A stretch of 64,000 nt of DNA from Sphingomonas aerophila (lineage in GTDB: Bacteria > Pseudomonadota > Alphaproteobacteria > Sphingomonadales > Sphingomonadaceae), in NCBI RefSeq assembly GCF_014199305.1, contig NZ_JACIJK010000005.1, positions 62,001 through 126,000 of the forward strand. Direction: 5' to 3'. Numbering within the stretch: the first letter of the stretch is position 1; each line of letters opens with the position of its first letter. Position numbers and translations under genes: made by a program. Under the pieces are notes generated by a model. That model did no database searches. It saw nothing but the letters and a program-made list of their open reading frames with translations, and was not told where the DNA came from. Shown piece by piece: positions 1 through 7,178 of the stretch.

Positions 1-1
1 C

Positions 2-82
2 GCGCTGCAACTCGACGGGCGCATGGTCGACGCGCCGCACCTGAAGGCCGCGCGCGCGGTACTAGCGCTCGCCGCCGATTGA
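2..82 (+). CDS. C-terminal end of a CitE/HpcH-type CoA ester lyase (partial)
   Basis: Only the last 26 codons and the stop lie in the window; the gene begins upstream of base 1. The tail reads LDGRMVDAPHLKAAR, which resembles the closing helix of the HpcH/HpaI aldolase / citrate-lyase beta-subunit family (an LDG(R/K)M(V/I)D segment, then an Ala/Arg-rich helix). Members cleave or form CoA esters such as malyl-CoA or citramalyl-CoA. Its stop overlaps the 3' end of the convergent PAP2 gene by 21 bases. Family level only; the substrate cannot be assigned from this fragment. Confidence 0.55.
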   Translation, partial: ALQLDGRMVDAPHLKAARAVLALAAD

Positions 83-703
83 CCGGCGCGCGGCTGCCGT
101 CGCCTTCCACCAGGCAAGCGCCCACAGCGTGCCGAAGCACCAGCCGGCGAGCACGTCCGATGGCCAGTGCACGCCCAGCACCACCCGGCTGATCCCGATC
201 GCCCCCACCAGCACGATCGCGAGCGCCAGGACATACCGGCGCGCCGCCTCGTCCCGCAGCACCTGCGTCGCGAGTGCGGCGATGGTGAGGTAGACAAGCG
301 CGCTGCCCGCGGCATGGCCACTCGGAAAGCTGGCATTGTGGACGTCGACCCAATGCGGCACCAGCGTCGGGCGGGGGCGGCTGACCTCGTTCTTGACCAG
401 CGTCACCGCCCAGCCGCCACTCCAGCACGCGGCCCCCGTGGCAAGCGCGGTGAGCCACAGCCGCTGCACCAGCAGCAGGCCGACAACCGCGATCGTGACC
501 ACGGTCAGCACGGTCACGCTGCCAAGCGCGGTCAGGTTGACGGCGGCATTTCGAACCCAGCCGACCCCGCCTACCTCCCCGCGCACCGCCAGCATGATCC
601 AGCGGTCGATCGCGAAGGGCCAACGGTCAGCAATCAGCCCCAAAAGCAACGCGAGCGTGACGGCAACGGCGGCGATGCCCGCCCCCATCAGCAGCTGCGG
701 CAT
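62..703 (-). CDS. PAP2-family membrane phosphatase
   Basis: A 213-residue integral membrane protein with all three PAP2 signature blocks: KNEVSRPRP (104-112), FPSGH (126-130) and SRVVLGVHWPSD (172-183). The conserved Lys, Arg, two His and Asp form the vanadium-haloperoxidase-like active site. It probably dephosphorylates an isoprenoid or phosphatidyl phosphate (undecaprenyl-PP or a phosphatidate) facing the periplasm. Hydrophobic segments lie near 7-25, 60-90, 135-150 and 155-200. The frame stays open further upstream, but that part is Arg-rich and unlike the family, so the ATG at 703 is preferred. Substrate not determinable. Confidence 0.85.
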   Translation of the reverse strand: MPQLLMGAGIAAVAVTLALLLGLIADRWPFAIDRWIMLAVRGEVGGVGWVRNAAVNLTALGSVTVLTVVTIAVVGLLLVQRLWLTALATGAACWSGGWAVTLVKNEVSRPRPTLVPHWVDVHNASFPSGHAAGSALVYLTIAALATQVLRDEAARRYVLALAIVLVGAIGISRVVLGVHWPSDVLAGWCFGTLWALAWWKATAAARRSIGGER

Positions 704-1072
704 GCGTCGGCCCTGGCGACGGGCAGTCTTGATCCTGTTCACGAACAACGAACCGGCGGAGCGCCCCCCGCGTTCCGCCGGTTCAGAAGCGGCGCCGCAC
801 CGCAGCCGCCGGTACGCTGGCCGACGACGTGCCGCGCGCAACATGAAGCGCGCGAGTTCGACGTTGCTGGACGTGCTGGACCTGGCGCCGATGCGCCCGC
901 CGCCGTCCAAGCACCAGCCCCACACAGGCGAGCAGCGCCAGGAGCACGATCGCGATCGCCATCTGTTCAGCCGCTGCCATGGCGTGAAAATGCGCCGATC
1001 TTATGTAGCGAGCAAGATCGTTTCCGTACAATTGCTCCGAATTGGCGTTTGTAACTAAGGCGACCGCCGGTG
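704..1072. other. Intergenic stretch with a doubtful 82-codon membrane ORF
   Basis: This 369-base gap separates the PAP2 start from the stop of the BrkB-like gene. On the minus strand an ORF at 783-1031 would encode 82 residues with one hydrophobic helix (MAIAIVLLALLACVGLVLG) followed by an Arg/His-rich tail. The helix is plausible for a small single-pass protein, but the tail overlaps the discarded upstream extension of the PAP2 frame, and no family is recognised. No convincing promoter or terminator is seen. Confidence 0.3.
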
Positions 1073-2338
1073 TTACTTGCGCTTGACGGCACGCTTTGGC
1101 TTGGCCGGCTTTCCGCGGACCCAGGCGAGTGCTCCCGCCGCGGCCAGCATTGCCGCGCCCAGCGGCGCTCGCCGACGCCCGCGGACCAGGGCAAGCCCTG
1201 CGGTCGCGAGCCCGGTGTTCAGCAATCCCACGCCCTTGCCCCCGATGGCCGAGCCGGCCCGCCCGCCTGCGAAGGCCGCGACCACCCCTGCGCCCGGCCG
1301 GTGATGGATGGGGGCGTCTGCCGGTGCGTCGCTGAGGCCGGCTGATCGGGGATTACCCGCGGTCGTTCCAGCTGCATCGTCGCAACCGGCAACATGGTCG
1401 GCCACCCACGCGCCACGCTGACCGATCGGCTGCGGCGCGCCAGTGGTGGTGTCTGTCGCGGTCTGGTGCTCGCACTCCGAATTGAGCTCCGCGCCGAGCA
1501 TCAGGATATAGGACGACAGGTACAGCCAGGTGAGCAGCACCACCACCGCGCCGAGCGATCCGTAAGTCGCGTTGTAGTTGCCGAAGTTGGACACATAGAT
1601 CCCGAAACCCAACGTCAGCAGCAGCCAGGCGAGCGAGCACAGAAGCGAACCCGGCGTGATCCAGCTCCACTTCGCGCGCGAACGTGACGGTCCGAACTGG
1701 TATAGCGCCGCGGCCGTGGCCGATCCGGCGAGGAGCAGCAGCAGGTAGGACCCGATCTTGCCCGCGATCACCGTGGCCGTCCCGCTGGTCGGCAGCAGGT
1801 CCTCAAGCGCGGCGAGTGCCGCCGTCGCGACCACCGCCAGCACCGCCGCGACGACGCCCGCCGCGGTCATGGCGAGCGCGATCAGGTTCACCTTGATGAA
1901 GCCGCGCTTCTCCGTTTCCTCATAGGCGACGTTCAGCGCGGTGATGATTGCCCCCGCGCCGTTGCGCGCCCCGAACAAGGCAAGCGCAAGGGCAAGCAGC
2001 AGCCCCAACCCCTTCTTGCCGTCGGATGTCTTGACCACGTTCATCAACTGTTCGCCGACGAGTTGCGCGGCGTCCGCCGGCAGCGCCTTGGTCAGGCCCT
2101 GGACGTTGTGGACCACCGTTTCGGGCGTCGCAACCAGACCATAGCTGAGCACGATCGCGCCAAGCACGGGCACGATCGCGAGAAAGCCGTAAAAGGCGAC
2201 GCCAGCGGCGATCAGCCCGACATTGTCGTTCCCCGCCTCTGACCAGCTGCGCCACAATACCGCTTTCCATGCCGGCCAGTCGAACTGCCAGGGACTGATG
2301 GCGTTGGCGGAGGTCGCCTTGGGGGAAATAGTTGTCAT
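1073..2338 (-). CDS. YihY/BrkB-family inner-membrane protein
   Basis: A 421-residue protein of the YihY (virulence factor BrkB) family. The family signature GVAFYGFLAIVPVL occurs near residue 45, followed by about six transmembrane helices with the conserved GAGAIITALNVAYEE segment and the closing YGSLGAVVVLLTWLYLS helix. The C-terminal ~110 residues are an Ala/Gly-rich extension ending in a Lys/Arg-rich tail (KPAKPKRAVKRK), longer than the minimal family. The ATG at 2338 was chosen because the frame upstream to 2473 is not hydrophobic and would overlap the divergent phosphoesterase. YihY was once called RNase BN, an attribution since withdrawn; function unknown. Confidence 0.85.
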   Translation of the reverse strand: MTTISPKATSANAISPWQFDWPAWKAVLWRSWSEAGNDNVGLIAAGVAFYGFLAIVPVLGAIVLSYGLVATPETVVHNVQGLTKALPADAAQLVGEQLMNVVKTSDGKKGLGLLLALALALFGARNGAGAIITALNVAYEETEKRGFIKVNLIALAMTAAGVVAAVLAVVATAALAALEDLLPTSGTATVIAGKIGSYLLLLLAGSATAAALYQFGPSRSRAKWSWITPGSLLCSLAWLLLTLGFGIYVSNFGNYNATYGSLGAVVVLLTWLYLSSYILMLGAELNSECEHQTATDTTTGAPQPIGQRGAWVADHVAGCDDAAGTTAGNPRSAGLSDAPADAPIHHRPGAGVVAAFAGGRAGSAIGGKGVGLLNTGLATAGLALVRGRRRAPLGAAMLAAAGALAWVRGKPAKPKRAVKRK

Positions 2339-2434
2339 AGCAGGAGAACAGCGGGGCGATGCCGCTGTTCCCGCTTTCCGGTATTCGCTCGCTCCGTTGC
2401 CGCCTGTGGGTGCAGCACATATGGCTGGGCTGGC

Positions 2435-2929
2435 ATGATCCTGTTCACGGCCGACACCCACTTTGGCGATCACCGCGCCATCAACATCTCGCGCCGCCCG
2501 TTTGAGAATGCGGCGGCGATGGATGCAGCGCTGATCGCGAACTGGAATGCGCGAGTCTCATCGGGGGATGAGGTATGGCATCTGGGCGATGTTGCCCGTC
2601 GGCCTGAAGCCGTGGCCGGGCTGCTGGACCAGTTGAACGGTCGCAAGCACCTGATCCGCGGCAACAACGATCCGGCCGACACGCTGGCCGCTGCGGGCTG
2701 GGACAGCGTACATGAATACATGGAGCTGGAGGTGGACGGGCGAGCGCTTGTCCTGTGTCACTATCCTTTCCGGTCGTGGAATGGGCAGCATCGCAAATCG
2801 ATCAACCTTCATGGGCACAGCCATGGGCGGCTGACGCCCATGCCCCGCCAGTTCGACGTCGGCGTCGACGCCCGGGGCTTCGCGCCGGTGACGCTGGCGG
2901 AACTTCTCGGGCCGCCTGACGCAGCATGA
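2435..2929 (+). CDS. Calcineurin-like metallophosphoesterase
   Basis: A compact 164-residue phosphoesterase with every metal-binding block: DTH (7-9), GD (51-52), GNND (76-79), H109 in LCHYP and GHSH (127-130). This is the single-domain calcineurin-like family, which hydrolyses phosphodi- or monoesters with two divalent metals. No signal peptide is present, so it acts in the cytoplasm. It is divergent from the BrkB-like gene and is followed after 10 bases by a small hypothetical, with which it probably shares a transcript. Substrate unknown. Confidence 0.88.
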   Translation: MILFTADTHFGDHRAINISRRPFENAAAMDAALIANWNARVSSGDEVWHLGDVARRPEAVAGLLDQLNGRKHLIRGNNDPADTLAAAGWDSVHEYMELEVDGRALVLCHYPFRSWNGQHRKSINLHGHSHGRLTPMPRQFDVGVDARGFAPVTLAELLGPPDAA

Positions 2930-2939
2930 GTAGCCCGGC

Positions 2940-3317
2940 GTGAGCGGCCCGCCGCCCCTCGAAACGCCGGACGGCCGTTACCTGGTCGTGCGCGGGCGAT
3001 TGTGGCGGCGGACCAACCCCGCCCTGCCCGAGGCGGATCGCGTGGCGTTGGTGGCAGCACTGATGGATGCGCGCCGGGCAGTCGGGGCGGCGCTGCGGAC
3101 CGGCGACGAGGATGCGCTCCGGTCGGCACGATCGGCGGTCGATGCGGCCAAGGTCGCGCTGGGCGAACGTGGCCCGGTATGGTGGAGCGACGGTGCCCCT
3201 GACCAGAACCGGCGCATGGCAAACCGTTCGACCTATGCCGATTGGTTCGCGACCCTCGACAAGCACGACGCCTTGCGACCAAAGAAGGGGGAAGAGCACG
3301 CGCCACGGAAACGCTAA
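2940..3317 (+). CDS. Hypothetical protein (125 aa)
   Basis: A soluble, charged protein of 125 residues starting with GTG 10 bases after the phosphoesterase stop. It shows an opening GRYLVVRGRLWRRTNP strand-like segment, an Ala/Arg-rich helical middle with many Asp/Glu, and a WWSDG(A/C)PDxNR motif near residue 81. Its size and this motif are shared by small proteins I have seen described only as hypothetical in alphaproteobacteria. No metal site, membrane segment or signal peptide. The context suggests co-expression with the phosphoesterase. Confidence 0.7.
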   Translation: MSGPPPLETPDGRYLVVRGRLWRRTNPALPEADRVALVAALMDARRAVGAALRTGDEDALRSARSAVDAAKVALGERGPVWWSDGAPDQNRRMANRSTYADWFATLDKHDALRPKKGEEHAPRKR

Positions 3318-3345
3318 GGCGCGAGCAACAAAGGGGAAGGATCAC

Positions 3346-5913
3346 ATGATTGGCAAACGGGTCGCGCGCTGGATGGCTACTGCCTCGCTGCTGGTAACGG
3401 TTGCAGCGGGCGCCGGTGCTCAGCAGCAGCAGCAGCAGGGGCTGCGCCTCGGGGACAAGGGCTACCTGACCGCGCCCGGGCTCGACGTGATCGTGTTCGA
3501 CGACATCTATCCCGACGGGCACCAGACGGGCGTCACCGTGATTCAGCAGGGCACCCGCGTCGCCGCCAACGGCGACCTTCGGCTGGAGCCGGAACCCGGC
3601 CAATGGTCCCCCATGCCGACCGCCAATGGCGGGCATGTGGTGGACAAGGCGACGGGCACCATCACGCAGGCGCTGCGCTATCCCGATCCGACCAAGAACG
3701 GGCACGGCTTCAACCCGATCTTCTACCCCGATCTCGACCTCGACTATAAGGTCAACGTGTCGCCGGCGGGCGGCAACAGCTTTCGTATCACGGTGGATCT
3801 CGACAAGCCGCTGCCCGCGAAATGGGTCGGCCGGGTCGGGTTCAACCTGGAACTGTTTCCGGGCGCGCTGTTCGGCAAGGCATGGCTGCTCGACGGCCAG
3901 ACCGGCATCTTCCCGCGCCAGCCGAACGGTCCCATGGCTCGTGAGCCCGACCGGGGGCTCCCCGTGCCGCGCAATGTCGAAAAGAACGGCCCGGTGCAGG
4001 ATCCCAACGGCCAGGCGCTGGGCGTGCCGCTTGCCACGGGGCGCACGCTGGTGGTCGCGCCCGAAACGGAAGCGCAGCGGATCAGGATCGAAAGCCGCAC
4101 GGGCGCACTGCAACTCATCGACGGGCGCTCGGCCCATAATAATGGCTGGTTCATCGTGCGCGGCGCGGTGGCGGCCGGCGCGACCAAGCGGGCGATCGAG
4201 TGGGTCGTGACCCCATCGACGGAAGCCGGCTGGAAGCGGCCTCCGGTTATCCAGACGTCCCAGATCGGCTATGCACCCGCCCAGCCCAAGCAGGCGGTCA
4301 TCGAGCTCGACGCAGCGGAAACCGCCGACAAGCTGGTGCAGCTCTTCCGCCTGACGCCGGAGGGCCGCCGGCTGGAGCTGTCTGCCCCGGCGACGCGCTG
4401 GGGTAATTTCCTGCGCTACCAGTATCTCACCTTCGACTTCAGCCGGGTGAAGCAGCCGGGCATGTACCAGGTCGCCTATGGCGACCAGCTATCGAGCCCG
4501 TTCCGCATCGACCCGGCCGTGTACAGCCGCCACGCCTGGCAGCCGACGCTGGAATATTTCCTGCCGATCCAGATGTGCCACATGCTGGTGCGCGAGAAAT
4601 ATCGGGTCTGGCATGGCCTCGACCATATGGACGACGCGCTGATGGCCCCGGCGCCGCTCAACCATATCGACGGCTATGAACAGGGCGCCTCCACCCTGTC
4701 GCGCTTCAAGTCGGGCAATGTCGTGCCGGGCCTTGCCGCGGGCGGCTGGCACGATGCGGGCGACTATGACCTGCGCGTTGAGTCTCAGATCGGAGAGGTC
4801 TGGATCCTGTCCAAGATGATCGAGGAGTTCGGGCTCGACTATGACGCGACCCGGATCGACCAGGTGCGCCACCAGGTCGAGATCCACGATCCCGACGGCA
4901 TCAACGATGCGACCCAGCAGATCGAGCATGGGCTCCTGACGGTTCTCGGCGGCTATCGCGCGCTCGGCCGCACCTATCGCGGCATCCAGGTGCCGGCGCT
5001 GCGCCAATATGCCCTGCTGGGCGAAGCGGCGAACGAGACGGACAACATTTCCAGGAAGCCGGTCGAGGGCCTGGGCGTCGACAACAACGGCCAGCCCATC
5101 GTCGCGGACGACCGGTGGGTCTTCACCGAGGACAATCCCGATCGCGAGCTCAACACCGCGGGCGGGCTCGCGGCGGCGGCGCGGGTTCTGCGAAGGAGCA
5201 ATCCGACACTCGCAGGCGAGGCGCTGGCCGCCGCGCGCGACGTGGCGGGCAAGGCGTTCGGGCGTGCGAAGGACAAGTCGAACGAGGTGTTCGCTCTGGC
5301 CGAACTGATTCAGGCGACGAATGACAAGGCGCTGGTCGCGCGCCTGGTCGCGCTGGAGCCCGAGATCCTGGCCCATGTCGACAAGAATGGTTGGGCGCTC
5401 GCCAACATCCTGAACCAGTTGCCTGGCGCCTTTCGCACCCGCGTCACGGCCGCGGTGAAAACCTATCAGGCAAGAGTCACCGCGGACGCACGCACCGACA
5501 GCCCCTATGGAGTGCCCTACAAGCCGCAGATCTGGGGCGCGGGCTGGACGATCCAGGAGCGCGGGGTCCAGCAATACTTCTTCCACAAGGGCTGGCCGCA
5601 GCTGACCTCCACCGACAGCTATATCAATGCGCTCAACTTCGTGCTGGGCGCGCATCCGGGCGAGAACACGGCAAGCTTCGTGTCGGGCGTGGGCGCGGTA
5701 TCGGACACGACCGCATACGGCTTCAACCGCGCGGACTGGAGCTATGTGCCAGGCGGCGTGGTGTCGGGCACCAACCTGGTCCGCCCCGACCTGCCGGAGC
5801 TGAAGGTCTGGCCCTATTTCTGGCAACAGGGTGAGTATGTGCTGGGCGGCGGGGCCACCAATTACATGTTCTTGGCCCTTGCGGCGGACAAGCTTTACGG
5901 AAAGGCCAAGTGA
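3346..5913 (+). CDS. Exported glycoside hydrolase family 9 (endoglucanase/cellulase-like)
   Basis: An 855-residue secreted enzyme. An N-terminal signal peptide ends near AGAGAQ and is followed by a short Gln run. A ~270-residue N-terminal region follows, then an Ig-like CelD_N domain from about residue 298, then the GH9 (alpha/alpha)6 catalytic domain. The signature GGWHDAGDYD (466-475) supplies the base Asp pair D470/D473. Near the C-terminus E830 in QQGEY sits where GH9 enzymes carry the acid/base Glu. GH9 enzymes cleave beta-1,4-glucans and related chains by inversion. The ATG at 3346 was chosen for its signal peptide and Shine-Dalgarno GGAAGG; the frame is open to 3067 but that part overlaps the preceding gene. 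The stop overlaps the next start (tgATG). Confidence 0.9.
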   Translation: MIGKRVARWMATASLLVTVAAGAGAQQQQQQGLRLGDKGYLTAPGLDVIVFDDIYPDGHQTGVTVIQQGTRVAANGDLRLEPEPGQWSPMPTANGGHVVDKATGTITQALRYPDPTKNGHGFNPIFYPDLDLDYKVNVSPAGGNSFRITVDLDKPLPAKWVGRVGFNLELFPGALFGKAWLLDGQTGIFPRQPNGPMAREPDRGLPVPRNVEKNGPVQDPNGQALGVPLATGRTLVVAPETEAQRIRIESRTGALQLIDGRSAHNNGWFIVRGAVAAGATKRAIEWVVTPSTEAGWKRPPVIQTSQIGYAPAQPKQAVIELDAAETADKLVQLFRLTPEGRRLELSAPATRWGNFLRYQYLTFDFSRVKQPGMYQVAYGDQLSSPFRIDPAVYSRHAWQPTLEYFLPIQMCHMLVREKYRVWHGLDHMDDALMAPAPLNHIDGYEQGASTLSRFKSGNVVPGLAAGGWHDAGDYDLRVESQIGEVWILSKMIEEFGLDYDATRIDQVRHQVEIHDPDGINDATQQIEHGLLTVLGGYRALGRTYRGIQVPALRQYALLGEAANETDNISRKPVEGLGVDNNGQPIVADDRWVFTEDNPDRELNTAGGLAAAARVLRRSNPTLAGEALAAARDVAGKAFGRAKDKSNEVFALAELIQATNDKALVARLVALEPEILAHVDKNGWALANILNQLPGAFRTRVTAAVKTYQARVTADARTDSPYGVPYKPQIWGAGWTIQERGVQQYFFHKGWPQLTSTDSYINALNFVLGAHPGENTASFVSGVGAVSDTTAYGFNRADWSYVPGGVVSGTNLVRPDLPELKVWPYFWQQGEYVLGGGATNYMFLALAADKLYGKAK

Positions 5914-7028
5914 TGCGCACCCTCGCTTCCACGCTCCTCCTTGCTGCTTCTGCGATGCCCGCCACGGGCTTGGCACAGGATCGCAGCGATCCGACGATCA
6001 CGCTGCGCAATGCCAGCGGCATGACCGTGCGCCTGATCCCGCAAGGTGCCGCCGTAACCGCGATCGAGGTGCCTGATCGCGACGGCAAGACTGCCAATGT
6101 CGTGCTCGGCTATGCCACCGCGGCCGACTATCGCACCAAGATGAAGAACAACTTCTTCGGAACCACGGTGGGCCGCTATGCCGGGCGGATCGGCAATGCA
6201 CGCTTCGTTCTGGACGGCAAGCCTGTGCAGCTTGAGCCCAATGACGGCCCCAACGCCCTGCATGGCGGTGGCAAGGCCGGGCTGGAAGCGTTCGACTGGC
6301 AGGTGTCGCAGCCGCGCGGCTCACGCGACCGGGTGACGTTCACCACGATCAGCCCCGATGGTTTTCAGGGCTTTCCGGGCCAGTTGACCCTGTCTGTTAC
6401 CTATCGCCTTGCCGCCGACAACGCGCTGCACATTGACTATACCGCGCGCACCACCCGTACGACCGTGCTCAACCTGACGAACCACAGCTATTTCAATCTG
6501 GCGGGCGAAGCGAGCGGGTCGGTCCTGGGCCAGACGCTCCAGCTGCAGGCTGATCGCTACCTCCCGACCGACGATCGCGGCATCCCGACGGGTGCGCTGG
6601 CGCCGGTTGCGGGAACGCCGCTCGACTTCCGTCAGCCGCACGCGATCGGCGAACGAATGGCCAATCCCGTTCCGCCGCTGACGCCGCGCGGCTACAACCA
6701 TGCCTGGCTCTTCAACAAGCCGGCGGGCCCCCTTGCCCCCGTCGCGCGCCTTGCCGATCCGGCTACGGGCAGGACACTGACCGTCGAGACCACCGAACCG
6801 TCGATCCAGGTCTATACCGGCGGCTATCTCAACGGCACCGACATTGGTCCCGGCGGGCGGCCTTATGCCCCCGGCGCGGGGGTGGCGCTGGAGGTGCAGC
6901 ACCTGCCCGACAGCCCGAACCACGCGTCATTCCCGCCGACGGTGCTGAAGCCGGGTCAGATCTACCGTCAGACAACGGTCTGGCGCTTTGGCGTCGATCG
7001 GCCAAAGGAGCGCACGATTCGGCGCTAA
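5913..7028 (+). CDS. Exported aldose 1-epimerase (galactose mutarotase family)
   Basis: A 371-residue mutarotase interconverting alpha and beta anomers of aldoses. Catalytic residues are visible as H117 (ALHGGG), H191 (NHSYF) and E327 (VALEVQH), with the family block NHSYFNLAG. A signal peptide (MRTLASTLLLAASAMPATGLAQ) sends it to the periplasm, unlike cytoplasmic GalM. Its ATG overlaps the GH9 stop by one base, so the two are translationally coupled. It most likely handles sugars released by the GH9 enzyme or imported by the following receptors. Confidence 0.93.
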   Translation: MRTLASTLLLAASAMPATGLAQDRSDPTITLRNASGMTVRLIPQGAAVTAIEVPDRDGKTANVVLGYATAADYRTKMKNNFFGTTVGRYAGRIGNARFVLDGKPVQLEPNDGPNALHGGGKAGLEAFDWQVSQPRGSRDRVTFTTISPDGFQGFPGQLTLSVTYRLAADNALHIDYTARTTRTTVLNLTNHSYFNLAGEASGSVLGQTLQLQADRYLPTDDRGIPTGALAPVAGTPLDFRQPHAIGERMANPVPPLTPRGYNHAWLFNKPAGPLAPVARLADPATGRTLTVETTEPSIQVYTGGYLNGTDIGPGGRPYAPGAGVALEVQHLPDSPNHASFPPTVLKPGQIYRQTTVWRFGVDRPKERTIRR

Positions 7029-7041
7029 GGTCGAACCTATG

Positions 7042-7069
7042 TTGCGCCGCTGCAACAAAGGCGGCGCAA
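7042..7069 (+). terminator. Hairpin after the GH9-epimerase pair
   Basis: A perfect 9-bp inverted repeat (TTGCGCCGC / GCGGCGCAA) with a 10-base loop, 13 bases past the epimerase stop. It lacks a U-run, so it may be a weak or Rho-assisted terminator, or an RNA 3'-end stabiliser. A second inverted repeat (GCGGGAT / ATCCCGC, 7143-7160) lies in the leader just before the next gene. Confidence 0.45.
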
Positions 7070-7178
7070 AATCCACAGCAGCGCTGCGACGCAATAATCA
7101 GCACGTGCATGTTGCCTGGCCCGTCATATGCTGATGGGCAAGGCGGGATGGGGATCCCGCTCATAACAGGGGATCTTC

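Noticed and set aside
3067-3345. Longer N-terminus for the GH9 enzyme
   Set aside because: The frame is open but would overlap the previous gene and place the signal peptide internally; ATG 3346 has a good ribosome site.
3421-3441. Short CAG repeat as a tandem-repeat locus
   Set aside because: Only a five-Gln run at the start of the mature GH9 protein; too short to be a variable repeat of interest.
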